DNA of 64,000 nucleotides, taken from positions 310,001 to 374,000 of the forward strand of contig CAVUSI010000003.1 of assembly GCA_963744115.1 (NCBI GenBank), in the 5' to 3' direction. This DNA is from Chersky-267 sp963744115. Its GTDB lineage: Bacteria; Chloroflexota; Limnocylindria; Limnocylindrales; CSP1-4. The translations under genes were made by a program, and so were the position numbers. The notes beneath the pieces were generated by a model. It saw only the letters and a program-made list of their open reading frames with translations, was not told where the DNA came from and did no database searches. Position 1 is the first letter of the stretch. Each line of letters starts with the position of its first letter. Shown here in pieces: positions 16,115 to 25,321 of this stretch.

Positions 16115-17338
16115 ATGTTCTACGTCTCGCGCGGCAGGGTCCCGCACAAGCGCCACACCCAGCATCGGGCGCGGGACGGCTCGCTCTACGCCGAGGAGTT
16201 GTTCGGGGTCGAGGGGTTCGTCGGTCGGAGCTCCCTGCTCTATCACGTCGTGCCGCCGACCCGGACGCACCGGATCGAGGCGCTCGACTCGGTGGCACTC
16301 GAGGAGGCCGATGACGGCGTCCACCGCCACCGGCTGATCGACACGGCCAGCCTGCCGGCCCGCGGCGACGCGATCACCGGGCGGGTCCCCCTGTTCTTCA
16401 ACGCCGACGTGACGCTCGGCGTCGTCCGGCCGGCCGAGGCCATGCCGGAGACGCTGTTCTACCGGAACGGGGAAGCCGACGAGATGCTGTTCATCCACGA
16501 GGGGACCGGGCTGTTCGACAGCGTCTTCGGACCCCTGCGCTACGGCCCGGGCGACTACATCGTCATCCCGATCGGGACCACCTGGCGACTGGCACCGGAC
16601 GAGGGGTCGGAGCAGCGTCACCTCTGGCTCGAGTGCCCGAGCGAGCTCGAGCCGCCCAAGCGCTACCGGAACGACTACGGCCAGCTCCTCGAGCACAGCC
16701 CCTACTCGCAGCGCGATATCCGGGTCCCGCGCGCCGTCCCGGCACGGCGGGATGTCGGCGAGTTCCGCGTCCATGTCAAGGCCCGGGGTCGGCGAACCGC
16801 GTACCACTACACGACCCACCCGTTCGACCTGGTCGGCTGGGACGGCTACCTCTGGCCATACATCTTCAACATCGGGGACTTCGAGCCGATCACCGGTCGG
16901 GTCCACCAGCCGCCACCGGTCCACCAGACGTTCCAGGCCCACAACTTCGTGGTCTGCTCGTTCGTGCCGCGCAAGTTCGACTACCACCCGCTGGCGATCC
17001 CGGCGCCGTACAACCACTCGAACATCAACAGCGACGAGGTCATCTACTACGTCGCCGGCAACTTCATGAGCCGCCGCGGGGTGGACATCTCGAGCTTCAC
17101 CCTCCACCCGGCCGGGATCCCGCACGGCCCGCATCCGGGCACGGTCGAGGCCTCGATCGGCAAGGAGGCGACCGAGGAGCTGGCCGTGATGGTGGACACG
17201 TTCCGGCCGCTGCGGATCACTCGGCAGGCGGCCGGCCTCGACGATCCGCGCTACCCGTTCTCCTGGTTGCCGTCGGCCGACGCGCCCGGCGAGGCCGAGG
17301 CACTCGCCGAGCGCGGCCCGGAGGCGTTCCCGGATTGA
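16115..17338 (+). CDS. hmgA: Homogentisate 1,2-dioxygenase
   Basis: Fe(II) ring-cleaving dioxygenase converting homogentisate to maleylacetoacetate, 407 residues, a little shorter than the eukaryotic enzymes. The metal-binding C-terminal cupin region is visible in NHSNINSDEVIYYV (His and Glu ligands) and HPAGIPHGPHPG (last His ligand). The N-terminal domain begins MFYVSRGRVPHKRHTQ. The ATG at 16115 is preceded by AGGGGAGG; a GTG 30 nt upstream sits directly against the -10 box and is less likely. It completes the hpd/FAH pathway set on this strand and converges with the second sigma/membrane pair. Confidence 0.93.
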   Translation: MFYVSRGRVPHKRHTQHRARDGSLYAEELFGVEGFVGRSSLLYHVVPPTRTHRIEALDSVALEEADDGVHRHRLIDTASLPARGDAITGRVPLFFNADVTLGVVRPAEAMPETLFYRNGEADEMLFIHEGTGLFDSVFGPLRYGPGDYIVIPIGTTWRLAPDEGSEQRHLWLECPSELEPPKRYRNDYGQLLEHSPYSQRDIRVPRAVPARRDVGEFRVHVKARGRRTAYHYTTHPFDLVGWDGYLWPYIFNIGDFEPITGRVHQPPPVHQTFQAHNFVVCSFVPRKFDYHPLAIPAPYNHSNINSDEVIYYVAGNFMSRRGVDISSFTLHPAGIPHGPHPGTVEASIGKEATEELAVMVDTFRPLRITRQAAGLDDPRYPFSWLPSADAPGEAEALAERGPEAFPD

Positions 17339-17382
17339 GGCTGGAGTTCAGTTCGGTCCCTGGCCGTCCGTTCAGGGATCGA

Positions 17383-17415
17383 ACGACCCGACGAGCGAGA
17401 CGCCCGTCGGGTCGT
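17383..17415. terminator. Strong bidirectional hairpin after hmgA
   Basis: Perfect 11-bp arms ACGACCCGACG and CGTCGGGTCGT around an 11-nt loop, in the short space between convergent genes. No long U-run follows on either strand. Confidence 0.6.
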
Positions 17416-17434
17416 GGAGCCGGTGCGGACCCGA

Positions 17435-18322
17435 TCAGGGGAAGGTCATCGACTGAACGAGCTTGTCGGCGGCCGCGTCGATCGCGGCATCGTTCACGCC
17501 ATCCCCCCAGGTGATCGCGAGGATCGTGTCCGTGCCGGTCGGGATCGCGTAGAAGCGATGCTTCTCGTGCGGCCCCATCCCGACCTCCGTCCCGGGTCCT
17601 GAGGGTGGTGGGACCTGCTGGCAGCGTGGGCCGAAGGTCAGGTCCCAGCGATACGCCGTTCGACCGTCGACTTCGAGTGAGGTCGTCTTGGATACGGTCG
17701 TCTGCGAGCTCGATCTCAGCCACGAATCGATCGCGTCGGGCGTCGCCGGCAGGTCGATCTGGCCCTTGTTGTCATTGCACAGGTCCTTGGCCATGGTCAC
17801 GTCGTCATGGATCGTGAGGGCGTAGAACCCGTTGGAGTAGACGCGGAGGGTGTTCCCGTCGGCCCACGGATCGCCGGTCACCGCGACGCCGGTGGACGGG
17901 AAGCCGGACGGCATCGTGAAGCTCAGTGGCTGACTGAGGCCGCTGGCCCGGTACGTGGTACCGGCCGCCAGGGGACCGACAGCCGCCGGTACCTGGGAGG
18001 CTGCAACGGAGGGCGCCGGGGAAGGCGAGTTCGACGGCGCTGGCGAGGGCGCCGGCGACGCGGTCGCGAGCGTGCCGACGGTCGGGGCGCTCTGGCCCCG
18101 GCCGACGAGCACGAGCCCGCCGACGAGGACCACGGCGATCACCGCCGCGGCCGCGAGTGCGGTGCGTGACATGGGCTGGATCCTCCACGGGCCGAGAGCG
18201 GCCCGCTGTCGCGTTCGATGGACCTCGCCCAGGACAGAATCCAGCACCCGGTCCGGAAGCACGGTCGGCCCGTCCTCGAGCGCGGCTCGGATGAGGCGAT
18301 CGGGCTCGCGCGGTGCGGTCAT
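17435..18322 (-). CDS. Membrane protein partner of second ECF sigma factor (putative anti-sigma)
   Basis: Protein of 295 residues built like the one at 12140-13099: a short cytoplasmic part with LIRAALEDGP and PDRVLDSVLGEV, one span near residues 54-76, a Pro/Ser/Ala-rich linker and an outer domain of about 180 residues. Its start overlaps the sigma gene by 4 nt. The shared N-terminal pattern and coupling suggest both proteins hold their sigma factor at the membrane. No classical anti-sigma zinc motif is present; the function is inferred. Confidence 0.62.
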   Translation of the reverse strand: MTAPREPDRLIRAALEDGPTVLPDRVLDSVLGEVHRTRQRAALGPWRIQPMSRTALAAAAVIAVVLVGGLVLVGRGQSAPTVGTLATASPAPSPAPSNSPSPAPSVAASQVPAAVGPLAAGTTYRASGLSQPLSFTMPSGFPSTGVAVTGDPWADGNTLRVYSNGFYALTIHDDVTMAKDLCNDNKGQIDLPATPDAIDSWLRSSSQTTVSKTTSLEVDGRTAYRWDLTFGPRCQQVPPPSGPGTEVGMGPHEKHRFYAIPTGTDTILAITWGDGVNDAAIDAAADKLVQSMTFP

Positions 18323-18873
18323 GCGGGTCGCTCCTGGGAGAGATTCGGCGTTCGCGCGTCGGCCTCGAGGACCGAGCGCAGCGCCGCCGATGCGTAGTGG
18401 AGCCGGGACTTCGCGGTCCCGACGGGGATGCCGAGTCGATCAGCGACCTCGGGCAGCGTGAGCCCGAGGTAGTGGTGGAAGACGAGCACGGCCCGCTGGT
18501 CGACCGGGAGCCGGCGAAGGCCCCGATCGAGCTGGTCGCGATCGTTGACGGTCAGGACGTCGTCCGCGGCCATCGCCCCGTCGAGCGGGAGCGCGCGGAC
18601 GTTCGTCGCCCAACGTCGGCTGCGCCGGGCCTCGGCGTAGCAGGCGTTGACGAGCATCCGGTGGAGCCACGGCTCGAACCGGTCGGGATCGCGCAGGGTC
18701 GGGAGCTCCCTCCAGGCCGAGACGAGCGCCGTCTGCACGGCGTCCTCGGCCAGGTCGGCGTCGCGAAGGATCCGATACGCGATCGCCATGCACCGGTCGC
18801 CGACCGTGCGAGCCAGGGCGCCGAAGGCCTCCTCGTCACCCTGCCTTGCTCGATCCACGAGTGCACGAAGCAC
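18319..18873 (-). CDS. ECF-family RNA polymerase sigma factor (second copy)
   Basis: ECF sigma factor of 184 residues, paralogous to 13096-13647. Region 2 contains CMAIAYRILRDADLAEDAVQTALVSAWREL. Region 4 contains LPEVADRLGIPVGTAKSRLHYA. I choose the GTG at 18873 because GGGGAG lies 6 nt upstream and the protein then matches its paralogue in length. An ATG at 18915 would add 14 residues. Either way it overlaps the end of the upstream SDR gene on the same strand (38 nt with the GTG). Confidence 0.88.
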   Translation of the reverse strand: MLRALVDRARQGDEEAFGALARTVGDRCMAIAYRILRDADLAEDAVQTALVSAWRELPTLRDPDRFEPWLHRMLVNACYAEARRSRRWATNVRALPLDGAMAADDVLTVNDRDQLDRGLRRLPVDQRAVLVFHHYLGLTLPEVADRLGIPVGTAKSRLHYASAALRSVLEADARTPNLSQERPA

Positions 18874-19981
18874 GTTCCACTCCCCATCCCGGACGCGCCC
18901 GGAACGGCGCGTCACCCTGAAGATGCTCTGCGGGTGTCAAGGGTTCGATCTTCGACGGTCGAGGCCCGCGGCACGCACCGCGACCCGGAACGTTCAGTCG
19001 AGGTCGGGCGACTCGCCGGACAGCGCCCGCGACAAGATCCCAAAGCTCCCGGCGTGCGTCGGCGGAGGACCGTGTCTGCGGGATGCGGTCGAACGGGCGG
19101 CGGCGGCGGTCGAGGTACAGCCCGCCGGTCATCCGTCCTGCATCCTCGGCGGCGGCCAGCCAGATGATCGTGTCCGTGCCCTCCTCCGCCGTCCGCGCGT
19201 ACGGTCCGAGCGCCTCGCGGAATCCGGGCAGTGACGCCGCCAGCCCCGGCGTGTCGGCCCATCCCGGGTGCATCGCATTGGCGACGATGCCGGCCGGACG
19301 GAGCCGGCGCGCCCATTCACGCATCAGCGCGACCTGCGCCCGCTTGGCGCGGGCGTACCCGAACGGGCCGTTGTACTCGCCCTCGACGTACTGGAGGTCG
19401 TCGAGGTGGAGCCGCTGGGTGTACTGGCCGCCGCTGGTCACCGCCACGATCCGGCTCGGCGGCGCGGCACTCGCCCCGGCCCGAAGCAGGGGCAGGAGCC
19501 GCGAGGTCAGGACGAACGGCCCGACGACCATCGTCGCGAAGCTCAGCTCGAAGCCGTCGACGGAGGTCCGCCGGTCCATGAACATCGCCCCGGCGTTGTC
19601 GACCAGGACATCGAGGCGCGTCTCGCCATCGAGGATCGCCGCGGCGCCAGCGCGGACGGAGGCCAGCGAACCGAGATCGACCACGTAGCAGGCCACCTCC
19701 TCGTTCCCGGACCAGGCGATCAGCTCGGTCTTCGTGCGGTCGAGCTTGTCCGGGTCGCGACCGACCAGGAGGACCCGTGCGCCCATCGCCGCGAGCTCGC
19801 TGACCGCGGTCCGGCCGAGCCCTGACGTCGGGCCCGTCACGAGCACCGTCCGTCCGGCGAGCGAGACCCTGTCGAGCCGCTCCCAATCGAACATCCGGCG
19901 CCGGAGGTCGAAGCCGATCCGGCTGAAGCTCGGCAGCACGAGCATCTCCAGGACGTCGTCGGCGAGCCCGCGCGGATCCAT
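18836..19981 (-). CDS. Short-chain dehydrogenase/reductase with C-terminal extension
   Basis: NAD(P)-dependent oxidoreductase of 381 residues. After about 40 residues the Rossmann fold begins with the cofactor motif TGPTSGLG. DNAGA and the catalytic pair in YARAKRAQ (Tyr-x3-Lys) follow. It resembles retinol-dehydrogenase/WW-domain-oxidoreductase-type SDRs. The recognisable domain ends near residue 315 (ARRELWDLVAGAV). The remaining 65 or so residues are rich in Arg, Pro and Gly and run into the sigma gene in another frame. They look like a tail gained by loss of an earlier stop. The substrate is unknown. Confidence 0.85.
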   Translation of the reverse strand: MDPRGLADDVLEMLVLPSFSRIGFDLRRRMFDWERLDRVSLAGRTVLVTGPTSGLGRTAVSELAAMGARVLLVGRDPDKLDRTKTELIAWSGNEEVACYVVDLGSLASVRAGAAAILDGETRLDVLVDNAGAMFMDRRTSVDGFELSFATMVVGPFVLTSRLLPLLRAGASAAPPSRIVAVTSGGQYTQRLHLDDLQYVEGEYNGPFGYARAKRAQVALMREWARRLRPAGIVANAMHPGWADTPGLAASLPGFREALGPYARTAEEGTDTIIWLAAAEDAGRMTGGLYLDRRRRPFDRIPQTRSSADARRELWDLVAGAVRRVARPRLNVPGRGACRGPRPSKIEPLTPAEHLQGDAPFRARPGWGVERASCTRGSSKAG

Positions 19982-20131
19982 CGATCACTCCTTCGTGAGG
20001 GTCACCCGTGCGCATCGGCCTCCGCTGCGAACCGGTGGATGCACCCATGATGGACCTGAACGGAGGACCCCGACGCCCGTCCTGCACGAGACGATCGAAA
20101 GGCCGCTGCGAGCTCGCCCGCCGTGCGGCGG

Positions 20132-20785
20132 TCAGCCCGGTGGCGTGACGCCGAACAGAGCGAGTCCCGCCTCCAGCCCCTCGATCGCGACAGGCGGCCG
20201 CTGCCGGGCGCGCCACGCCTCGATGGTCATCCGGAACCGCTCGGTCTCGCGCGGAACGCCGTCGGGCGCCAGCCGACCGATCCCGTTCGAGGCGTAGCCG
20301 AGTGCCCGACTGACTCCGGCCGAGGCCGGATTGTCGAGGAATGCCTCTGTCTCGGCGGCCTCGGCGCCCAGGCCGTCGAAGGCCAGCGCAAGGACGGCAC
20401 CGCGCATCTCCTTGCCGATCCCTTGTCGCTGGTGCGCCTGCCCGAGCCAGGACCCCGTGTTGACCGTGCGCAGCGAGGCGAAATCGGTCGCGGCGAGCTC
20501 CTGGACACCGATCGCCTCACCGCCGACGAAGACGCCCAGGACCAGCGACCACCGGTCGGGTCGCCAGTCGGCCCTCGCCTTCAGGGTGAACTGGAAGAAT
20601 TCCCGCTCGAATCGCGGGCTCTCCTTGCGGGTCCACGGGAAGGCGAACGGCATCTCGTCGACGGGATGGATCCCCGCCAGCGCGACGGCGCACAGGCGCG
20701 CGATCTCGTCCTCGGTCGGCAGGCGCAGCTCGAGCCGGTCGGTCCGCAGGCGCAGGTCGTAGAGCGGCCAGAGCGGGTGGGACAT
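20132..20785 (-). CDS. GNAT acetyltransferase, RimJ/RimL type
   Basis: Acetyltransferase of 217 residues. The opening LRTDRLELRLPTEDEI and the acetyl-CoA loop QRQGIGKEMRGAVLAL are characteristic of the RimJ/RimL (protein N-terminal alanine acetyltransferase) group. GSWLGQAHQ precedes the loop as usual. It could modify a ribosomal protein or a small amine; sequence alone does not decide. It stands 150 nt upstream of the SDR gene on the same strand. Confidence 0.85.
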   Translation of the reverse strand: MSHPLWPLYDLRLRTDRLELRLPTEDEIARLCAVALAGIHPVDEMPFAFPWTRKESPRFEREFFQFTLKARADWRPDRWSLVLGVFVGGEAIGVQELAATDFASLRTVNTGSWLGQAHQRQGIGKEMRGAVLALAFDGLGAEAAETEAFLDNPASAGVSRALGYASNGIGRLAPDGVPRETERFRMTIEAWRARQRPPVAIEGLEAGLALFGVTPPG

Positions 20786-20818
20786 GCGGCGATGATAGGT
20801 CGCTCGATCGGGCGCGCC

Positions 20819-21784
20819 CTACTCGTCTGCGACCCGCAGGGTCACGCTCGCGGGGACGGGCCCGGACGACGTCTGGGCGAGCACGACGCCGGCGATGACG
20901 AGGGCGCCCCCGACCAGCTGGATCGGTCCGAGGGTCTCGCCGAAGAGGAGTGAGGCGAGGGTGATCGTCCAGACCGGCTCGAAGGTCGAGATCAGCGAGG
21001 CTTGCGCCGCCCCGACTCGACGGGTCCCCGCGTAGAACGTCTGGATGGCGAGGAACGTGCAGACGAAGCCGATGGCGATCATCCCGGGCCAGGCGGCCGC
21101 GGGGATCTGGGCCGGCATGACCGGTCGTCCGAAGACGATCGCGAGTGTCCACATCCCGATCGCGGTCGAGGTCATCATCAACGCGGTCGCCACGGTCGTG
21201 GAGGCACCGTTGTCGGCCTCGATCCCGATCCGATCGGTGCGCTCGCCGGCGAAGCGGGCCGACAGGACGATCCAGACCGAGTAGATCAGCGGCGACGCGA
21301 CGATCTCGACCAGGCCGAGCAGCGGCGGGACCTCGCCGGCCGGGATGCCGCCGAGCGCGAGCGCGACGCCGGCGAGCGTCATCGCCAGGGCGACCCACGG
21401 GCGTCGACCGACGAGGCGGTGCCCGATCCGGATCGACAGGACCGCGACGACCGCCGGGTAGATGTAGACGATGACTGCGGCCAGGGACGCGGACACGGTT
21501 TCCAGGGCGGCGTAGTAGGTGCTCGAGTTGCCGAGGTAGATGATGCCCAGCCCGAACGCGATCGCCACCCGCCGTCGCGACAGGCGCCAGAGGCCGGCCC
21601 GTCGCTCCCTGGAGACGAGCAGCCACGCCCAGGCCAGGCTCGCTCCGATCAGGAACCGCCAGGACAGCAGGGTCAGCCAATCGACGCCGGCGCCGTAGAC
21701 GGGCTTGGCGAACAGGGCACCCGACCCGAACGAGGCCGCCGAGACGAGCACGAGCCCGATCCCGACCAGCCGCTGGCGATCCAC
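20819..21784 (-). CDS. EamA-type drug/metabolite transporter
   Basis: Membrane exporter of 321 residues with about ten hydrophobic spans in two repeated EamA halves (about residues 8-145 and 160-305). Conserved halves' ends read GASLAWAWLL and GETLGPIQLVGGALVIAGVVL. DMT-superfamily members move amino acids, metabolites or drugs; the cargo is not visible. It lies 33 nt upstream of the RimJ/L-like gene on the same strand and is divergent from the CBS/KOR operon. Confidence 0.9.
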   Translation of the reverse strand: MDRQRLVGIGLVLVSAASFGSGALFAKPVYGAGVDWLTLLSWRFLIGASLAWAWLLVSRERRAGLWRLSRRRVAIAFGLGIIYLGNSSTYYAALETVSASLAAVIVYIYPAVVAVLSIRIGHRLVGRRPWVALAMTLAGVALALGGIPAGEVPPLLGLVEIVASPLIYSVWIVLSARFAGERTDRIGIEADNGASTTVATALMMTSTAIGMWTLAIVFGRPVMPAQIPAAAWPGMIAIGFVCTFLAIQTFYAGTRRVGAAQASLISTFEPVWTITLASLLFGETLGPIQLVGGALVIAGVVLAQTSSGPVPASVTLRVADE

Positions 21785-21866
21785 GGCCCGAGCCTAGCAG
21801 GGCCGAACGCCTCCCCGCCGCGGTCGCGGCGACCACCCCTCGGGCCGCATCTCGGCGGGAACGGAC

Positions 21867-21872
21867 TACACT
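21867..21872 (+). promoter_or_regulatory. -10 box TACACT, leaderless promoter of the KOR operon
   Basis: TACACT ends 7 nt before the GTG at 21880 that opens the six-gene operon. No ribosome site is seen before this GTG. Confidence 0.5.
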
Positions 21873-21879
21873 TCGAGGC

Positions 21880-22380
21880 GTGGCTGAGCTCACCGAACGC
21901 GCCGTCTCCGCGCGCGTCCCGTCCCTCGCTCGCGAGACGCTCCGGGTCGTCAATCGGCGCGACCCGCTGACCGTGTTCGAGGGCACCTCACTCGGGCGCT
22001 GCCTGAGCCTGGTCGAGGGGTCCGGCATCGGCGACTCGGTCGTCGTCACGTCACCCGACGGGGTCCTCCGCGGCGTGCTGACGGAGCGTGACATCTTCAA
22101 GGTCATCGTCGGCGGCGAGATCGACCTGGATGCGCCGGTCGAGACGCTGATGAACCCGACGCCCCGTACGCTGCGCCTCGAGCAGACCGTCCACGAGGCG
22201 ATCGCCCTGTTCGCCGACGGGCGCTTCCGGAACGTCCCCCTCGTCGACGACGACGGTCGGGTCGTCGGGATCGTCCGCCAGCAGGACCTGCTCAAGTACC
22301 TCGCCGAGGCGTTCCCGGAGGAGCTGCTCAACCTGCCGCCGCGGCCGCACCAGCGGATGAAGGAGACCGAGGGCGCGTGA
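21880..22380 (+). CDS. CBS-pair protein at the head of the KOR operon
   Basis: Protein of 166 residues made almost wholly of a CBS (Bateman) pair. The repeats are about residues 25-85 (SVVVTSPDGVLRGVLTERDIF) and 90-150 (NVPLVDDDGRVVGIVRQQDLL). CBS pairs usually bind AMP, ADP, ATP or SAM and gate a partner enzyme. The gene overlaps korA by 4 nt, so a regulatory link to the oxidoreductase is plausible. The GTG start is fixed by the TACACT box. Confidence 0.88.
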   Translation: MAELTERAVSARVPSLARETLRVVNRRDPLTVFEGTSLGRCLSLVEGSGIGDSVVVTSPDGVLRGVLTERDIFKVIVGGEIDLDAPVETLMNPTPRTLRLEQTVHEAIALFADGRFRNVPLVDDDGRVVGIVRQQDLLKYLAEAFPEELLNLPPRPHQRMKETEGA

Positions 22381-24245
22381 CGACCCCGACCAAGGAACGC
22401 GACGTCCCGACCCTGGAGCTTGAGCGGGTCACGATCCGGTTCGCCGGCGACTCCGGCGATGGGATGCAGGTCACGGGCACCCAGTTCACGCGGACCGCGG
22501 CCGTCTTCGGCAACGACATCAGCACGCTGCCCGACTTCCCGGCCGAGATCCGGGCGCCGGCCGGCTCGTTGCCCGGCGTGTCGGGCTTCCAGATCAGCTT
22601 CTCGAGCTCGGACATCCACACGCCCGGCGACGAACCCGACGTCCTCGTCGCGATGAACCCGGCCGCCCTCAAGGCCAACATCGGCGACCTCCCGCCGGGC
22701 GGCGCGCTCATCGTCAACACCGATGCGTTCACCGCGCCGAACCTCCAGAAGGTGGGCTACGGGACCAACCCGCTCACCGACGGCTCGCTCAAGCCGTTCA
22801 CCGTGTTCGAGATCCCGATCTCGACCCTGAACACCCGGGCCCTGGCCGGCCTGGACATGACCAACAAGCAGATCGACCTGACCAAGAACTTCTTCGCCCT
22901 CGGGATCATGTTCTGGCTCTACGAGCGGAGCATGGATCCGACCCTCCAGTGGATCGACCGGAAGTTCGGCAAGCGCCCGGTGATCGCCGAGGCGAACGCC
23001 CGGGCCCTCAAGGCCGGCTATGCCTTCGGCGAGACGACCGAGATCTTCCACACCCACTACCGGGTCGCCCCGGCGCACCTCCCGCCCGGCCGCTACCGGA
23101 ACATCACCGGGAACGAGGCGACCGCCCTCGGGTTCGTCGTCGCCTCCCGAAAGGCGTCCCGCCCGTTGTTCTACGGCTCGTACCCGATCACGCCGGCCAG
23201 CGACATCCTCCATCAGCTGTCCGGCTACAAGGAGTTCGGGGTGACGACGTTCCAGGCCGAGGACGAGATCGCCGCGATCGGCTCGGCCATCGGGGCGAGC
23301 TACGGCGGAGCCCTCGGGATGACCGGTACGTCGGGACCGGGGATCGCCCTCAAGAGCGAGGCGATGAACCTGGCGGTGATGGTCGAGCTCCCGCTCATCG
23401 TCATCGATGTGCAGCGGGCGGGTCCTTCGACCGGGATGCCGACCAAGAACGAGCAATCGGACCTGCTCCAGGTGATGTTCGGGCGGAACGGCGACTCGCC
23501 GATCGCGGTCGTGGCACCGGCGACCCCTGGTGACTGCTTCGACATGGCGTTCGAGGCGGTCCGGATCGCGCTCCGCTCGATGACCCCCGTGGTCTACCTG
23601 TCGGACGCGTTCCTCGCCACCGGCTCGGAGCCGTGGGCCATCCCGAGCGTCGACGACCTGCCCGACATCTCCGTCCCGAACCGGACCGATCGGGCCGGGT
23701 TCCAGCCGTACTCGCGCGACCCGGTCACCCTCGCCCGCCCGTGGGCGGTGCCGGGGACGCCCGGCCTGGAGCACCGGATCGGCGGCCTCGAGAAGGCCGA
23801 CGTGACCGGCAACGTCAGCTACGACCCGGACAACCACCACCGGATGCAGCTCCTGCGGGTCGAGAAGATCGCCCGGATCGCCGACGACATCGCGGACCTG
23901 GAGGTCTACGGACCGGACCGCGGCGACCTGCTCATCCTGGGCTGGGGGTCGACCTACGGCGCCATCCGGAGCGCGGTCGAGCGGCTCCAGGCGCAGGGCC
24001 GGAGCGTCGCCCACGCCCACCTCCGCCATCTCAACCCGTTCCCACGGAACACCGGCGAGGTGGTCCGGAGCTACCGTCGGGTGCTGATCCCCGAGGTCAA
24101 CCTGGGCCAGCTGCTCCTCCTCATCCGGGCGCGCTATCTGGTCGATGCGGTCGGCTACGACCGGGTCCGCGGCAAGCCGTTCCGCATCGCCGAGATCGAG
24201 GAGGAGGCCATCCGCCTGCTCGACGACCCGGAGGCCCCCCGATGA
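22377..24245 (+). CDS. korA: 2-oxoacid:acceptor oxidoreductase alpha subunit with fused gamma domain
   Basis: Large subunit (622 residues) of a thiamine-diphosphate 2-oxoacid:ferredoxin oxidoreductase, most like 2-oxoglutarate:ferredoxin oxidoreductase. The gamma domain forms the N-terminus (RFAGDSGDGMQVTGTQF, about residues 15-200). The pyrimidine-binding alpha domain follows (YPITPASDILHQL; TGTSGPGIALKSEAM). A transketolase C-terminal-like domain is last (about 480-610). It oxidises a 2-oxoacid with CoA to acyl-CoA, passing electrons to ferredoxin. The GTG start overlaps the CBS gene by 4 nt and the stop overlaps korB by 4 nt. Substrate choice is inferred. Confidence 0.93.
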   Translation: MTTPTKERDVPTLELERVTIRFAGDSGDGMQVTGTQFTRTAAVFGNDISTLPDFPAEIRAPAGSLPGVSGFQISFSSSDIHTPGDEPDVLVAMNPAALKANIGDLPPGGALIVNTDAFTAPNLQKVGYGTNPLTDGSLKPFTVFEIPISTLNTRALAGLDMTNKQIDLTKNFFALGIMFWLYERSMDPTLQWIDRKFGKRPVIAEANARALKAGYAFGETTEIFHTHYRVAPAHLPPGRYRNITGNEATALGFVVASRKASRPLFYGSYPITPASDILHQLSGYKEFGVTTFQAEDEIAAIGSAIGASYGGALGMTGTSGPGIALKSEAMNLAVMVELPLIVIDVQRAGPSTGMPTKNEQSDLLQVMFGRNGDSPIAVVAPATPGDCFDMAFEAVRIALRSMTPVVYLSDAFLATGSEPWAIPSVDDLPDISVPNRTDRAGFQPYSRDPVTLARPWAVPGTPGLEHRIGGLEKADVTGNVSYDPDNHHRMQLLRVEKIARIADDIADLEVYGPDRGDLLILGWGSTYGAIRSAVERLQAQGRSVAHAHLRHLNPFPRNTGEVVRSYRRVLIPEVNLGQLLLLIRARYLVDAVGYDRVRGKPFRIAEIEEEAIRLLDDPEAPR

Positions 24246-25321
24246 CCGAACCGACCCTGGCCGGCGATGCCCCCCTGAGTCCCGAGAACGATCGCGTGCT
24301 GCAGCAGCTCCAGGCCGCCCTGCCCCTCACCCGCAAGGACTTCGTGTCCGACCAGGAGGTCCGCTGGTGCCCCGGCTGCGGGGACTACTCGATCCTGGCC
24401 CAGACCCAGAAGGTCATGCCCGACTTCGGCTACGCCAAGGAGAACATCGTCTTCATCAGCGGGATCGGCTGCTCGGGCCGGCTCCCGTACTACATGAACA
24501 CCTACGGGTTCCACAGCATCCACGGGCGCGCCACCACGCTGGCGACCGGCCTCAAGGCGGCCCGCCCCGACCTCATGGTCTGGGTCATCACCGGTGATGG
24601 CGACGCCCTGTCGATCGGCGGCAACCACCTGCTCCACTCGATGCGCCGGAACGTCGACATCAAGGTCGTCATGTTCAACAACCGGATCTACGGCCTGACC
24701 AAGGGCCAGGCGTCGCCGACCTCCGAGTTCGGGAAGGTCACCAAGTCCACGCCGGCCGGCACGGTCGACAACCCGATCAGCCCGCTGACGATCGCGCTGG
24801 CCGCGGAGGCCAGCCTGATCGCCCGATCGGTCGATACCCACACCGAGCATCTCCAGGCCACGCTCGACCGGGTCGGCCGGCACAAGGGCTCGGTCTTCCT
24901 CGAGGTCCTCCAGAACTGCAACATCTTCAACGACGGTGCCCACCGCGACTTCACCGACCGAGAGGTCCGCGAGGACCGGATGCTGATCCTCGAGCACGGT
25001 CGGCCGATGATCTTCGGCAAGGACCGGGACCGCGGGATCCGGCTGACCGGACACCAGCCGGAGATCGTCACGCTCGGCGTCGACGGCGTGACCGAGGCGG
25101 ACCTGCTCGTCCACGATGAGAGCGACCCGCTGATCGCCTACATGCTCAGTCGGATCTACTGGCCCGAGTTCCCCGTCCCCGTAGGCGTGATCCTCGATGT
25201 CAAGCGACCGACCCACGATGAGCTGCTCAGCGCCCAGCTCGAAGAGGCCGTCGCGAAGCGCGGCGTCGGCGACCTCCGCACCCTGCTCGATGGGGGCGAG
25301 ACCTGGGAGGTGACGGCGTGA
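24242..25321 (+). CDS. korB: 2-oxoacid:ferredoxin oxidoreductase beta subunit
   Basis: Thiamine-diphosphate-binding subunit of 359 residues. CPGCGDYSIL marks the family. The cofactor motif GDGDALSIGGNHLLHSMRRN and following NNRIYGLTKGQ are complete. The Cys residues in WCPGCGD and GIGCSGR fit 4Fe-4S cluster ligands of this class. It acts with KorA; ferredoxin is the expected acceptor. It overlaps both neighbours by 4 nt. The KGQ-type ending points to the 2-oxoglutarate rather than pyruvate branch, but this is a weak guide. Confidence 0.93.
   Translation: MTEPTLAGDAPLSPENDRVLQQLQAALPLTRKDFVSDQEVRWCPGCGDYSILAQTQKVMPDFGYAKENIVFISGIGCSGRLPYYMNTYGFHSIHGRATTLATGLKAARPDLMVWVITGDGDALSIGGNHLLHSMRRNVDIKVVMFNNRIYGLTKGQASPTSEFGKVTKSTPAGTVDNPISPLTIALAAEASLIARSVDTHTEHLQATLDRVGRHKGSVFLEVLQNCNIFNDGAHRDFTDREVREDRMLILEHGRPMIFGKDRDRGIRLTGHQPEIVTLGVDGVTEADLLVHDESDPLIAYMLSRIYWPEFPVPVGVILDVKRPTHDELLSAQLEEAVAKRGVGDLRTLLDGGETWEVTA

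Noticed and set aside
20517..24029. A very long antisense open frame across the EamA, CBS and korA genes
   Set aside because: It lies opposite well-recognised genes and reads as Arg/Asp/Gly/Val-rich sequence without domains, a usual by-product of high GC.
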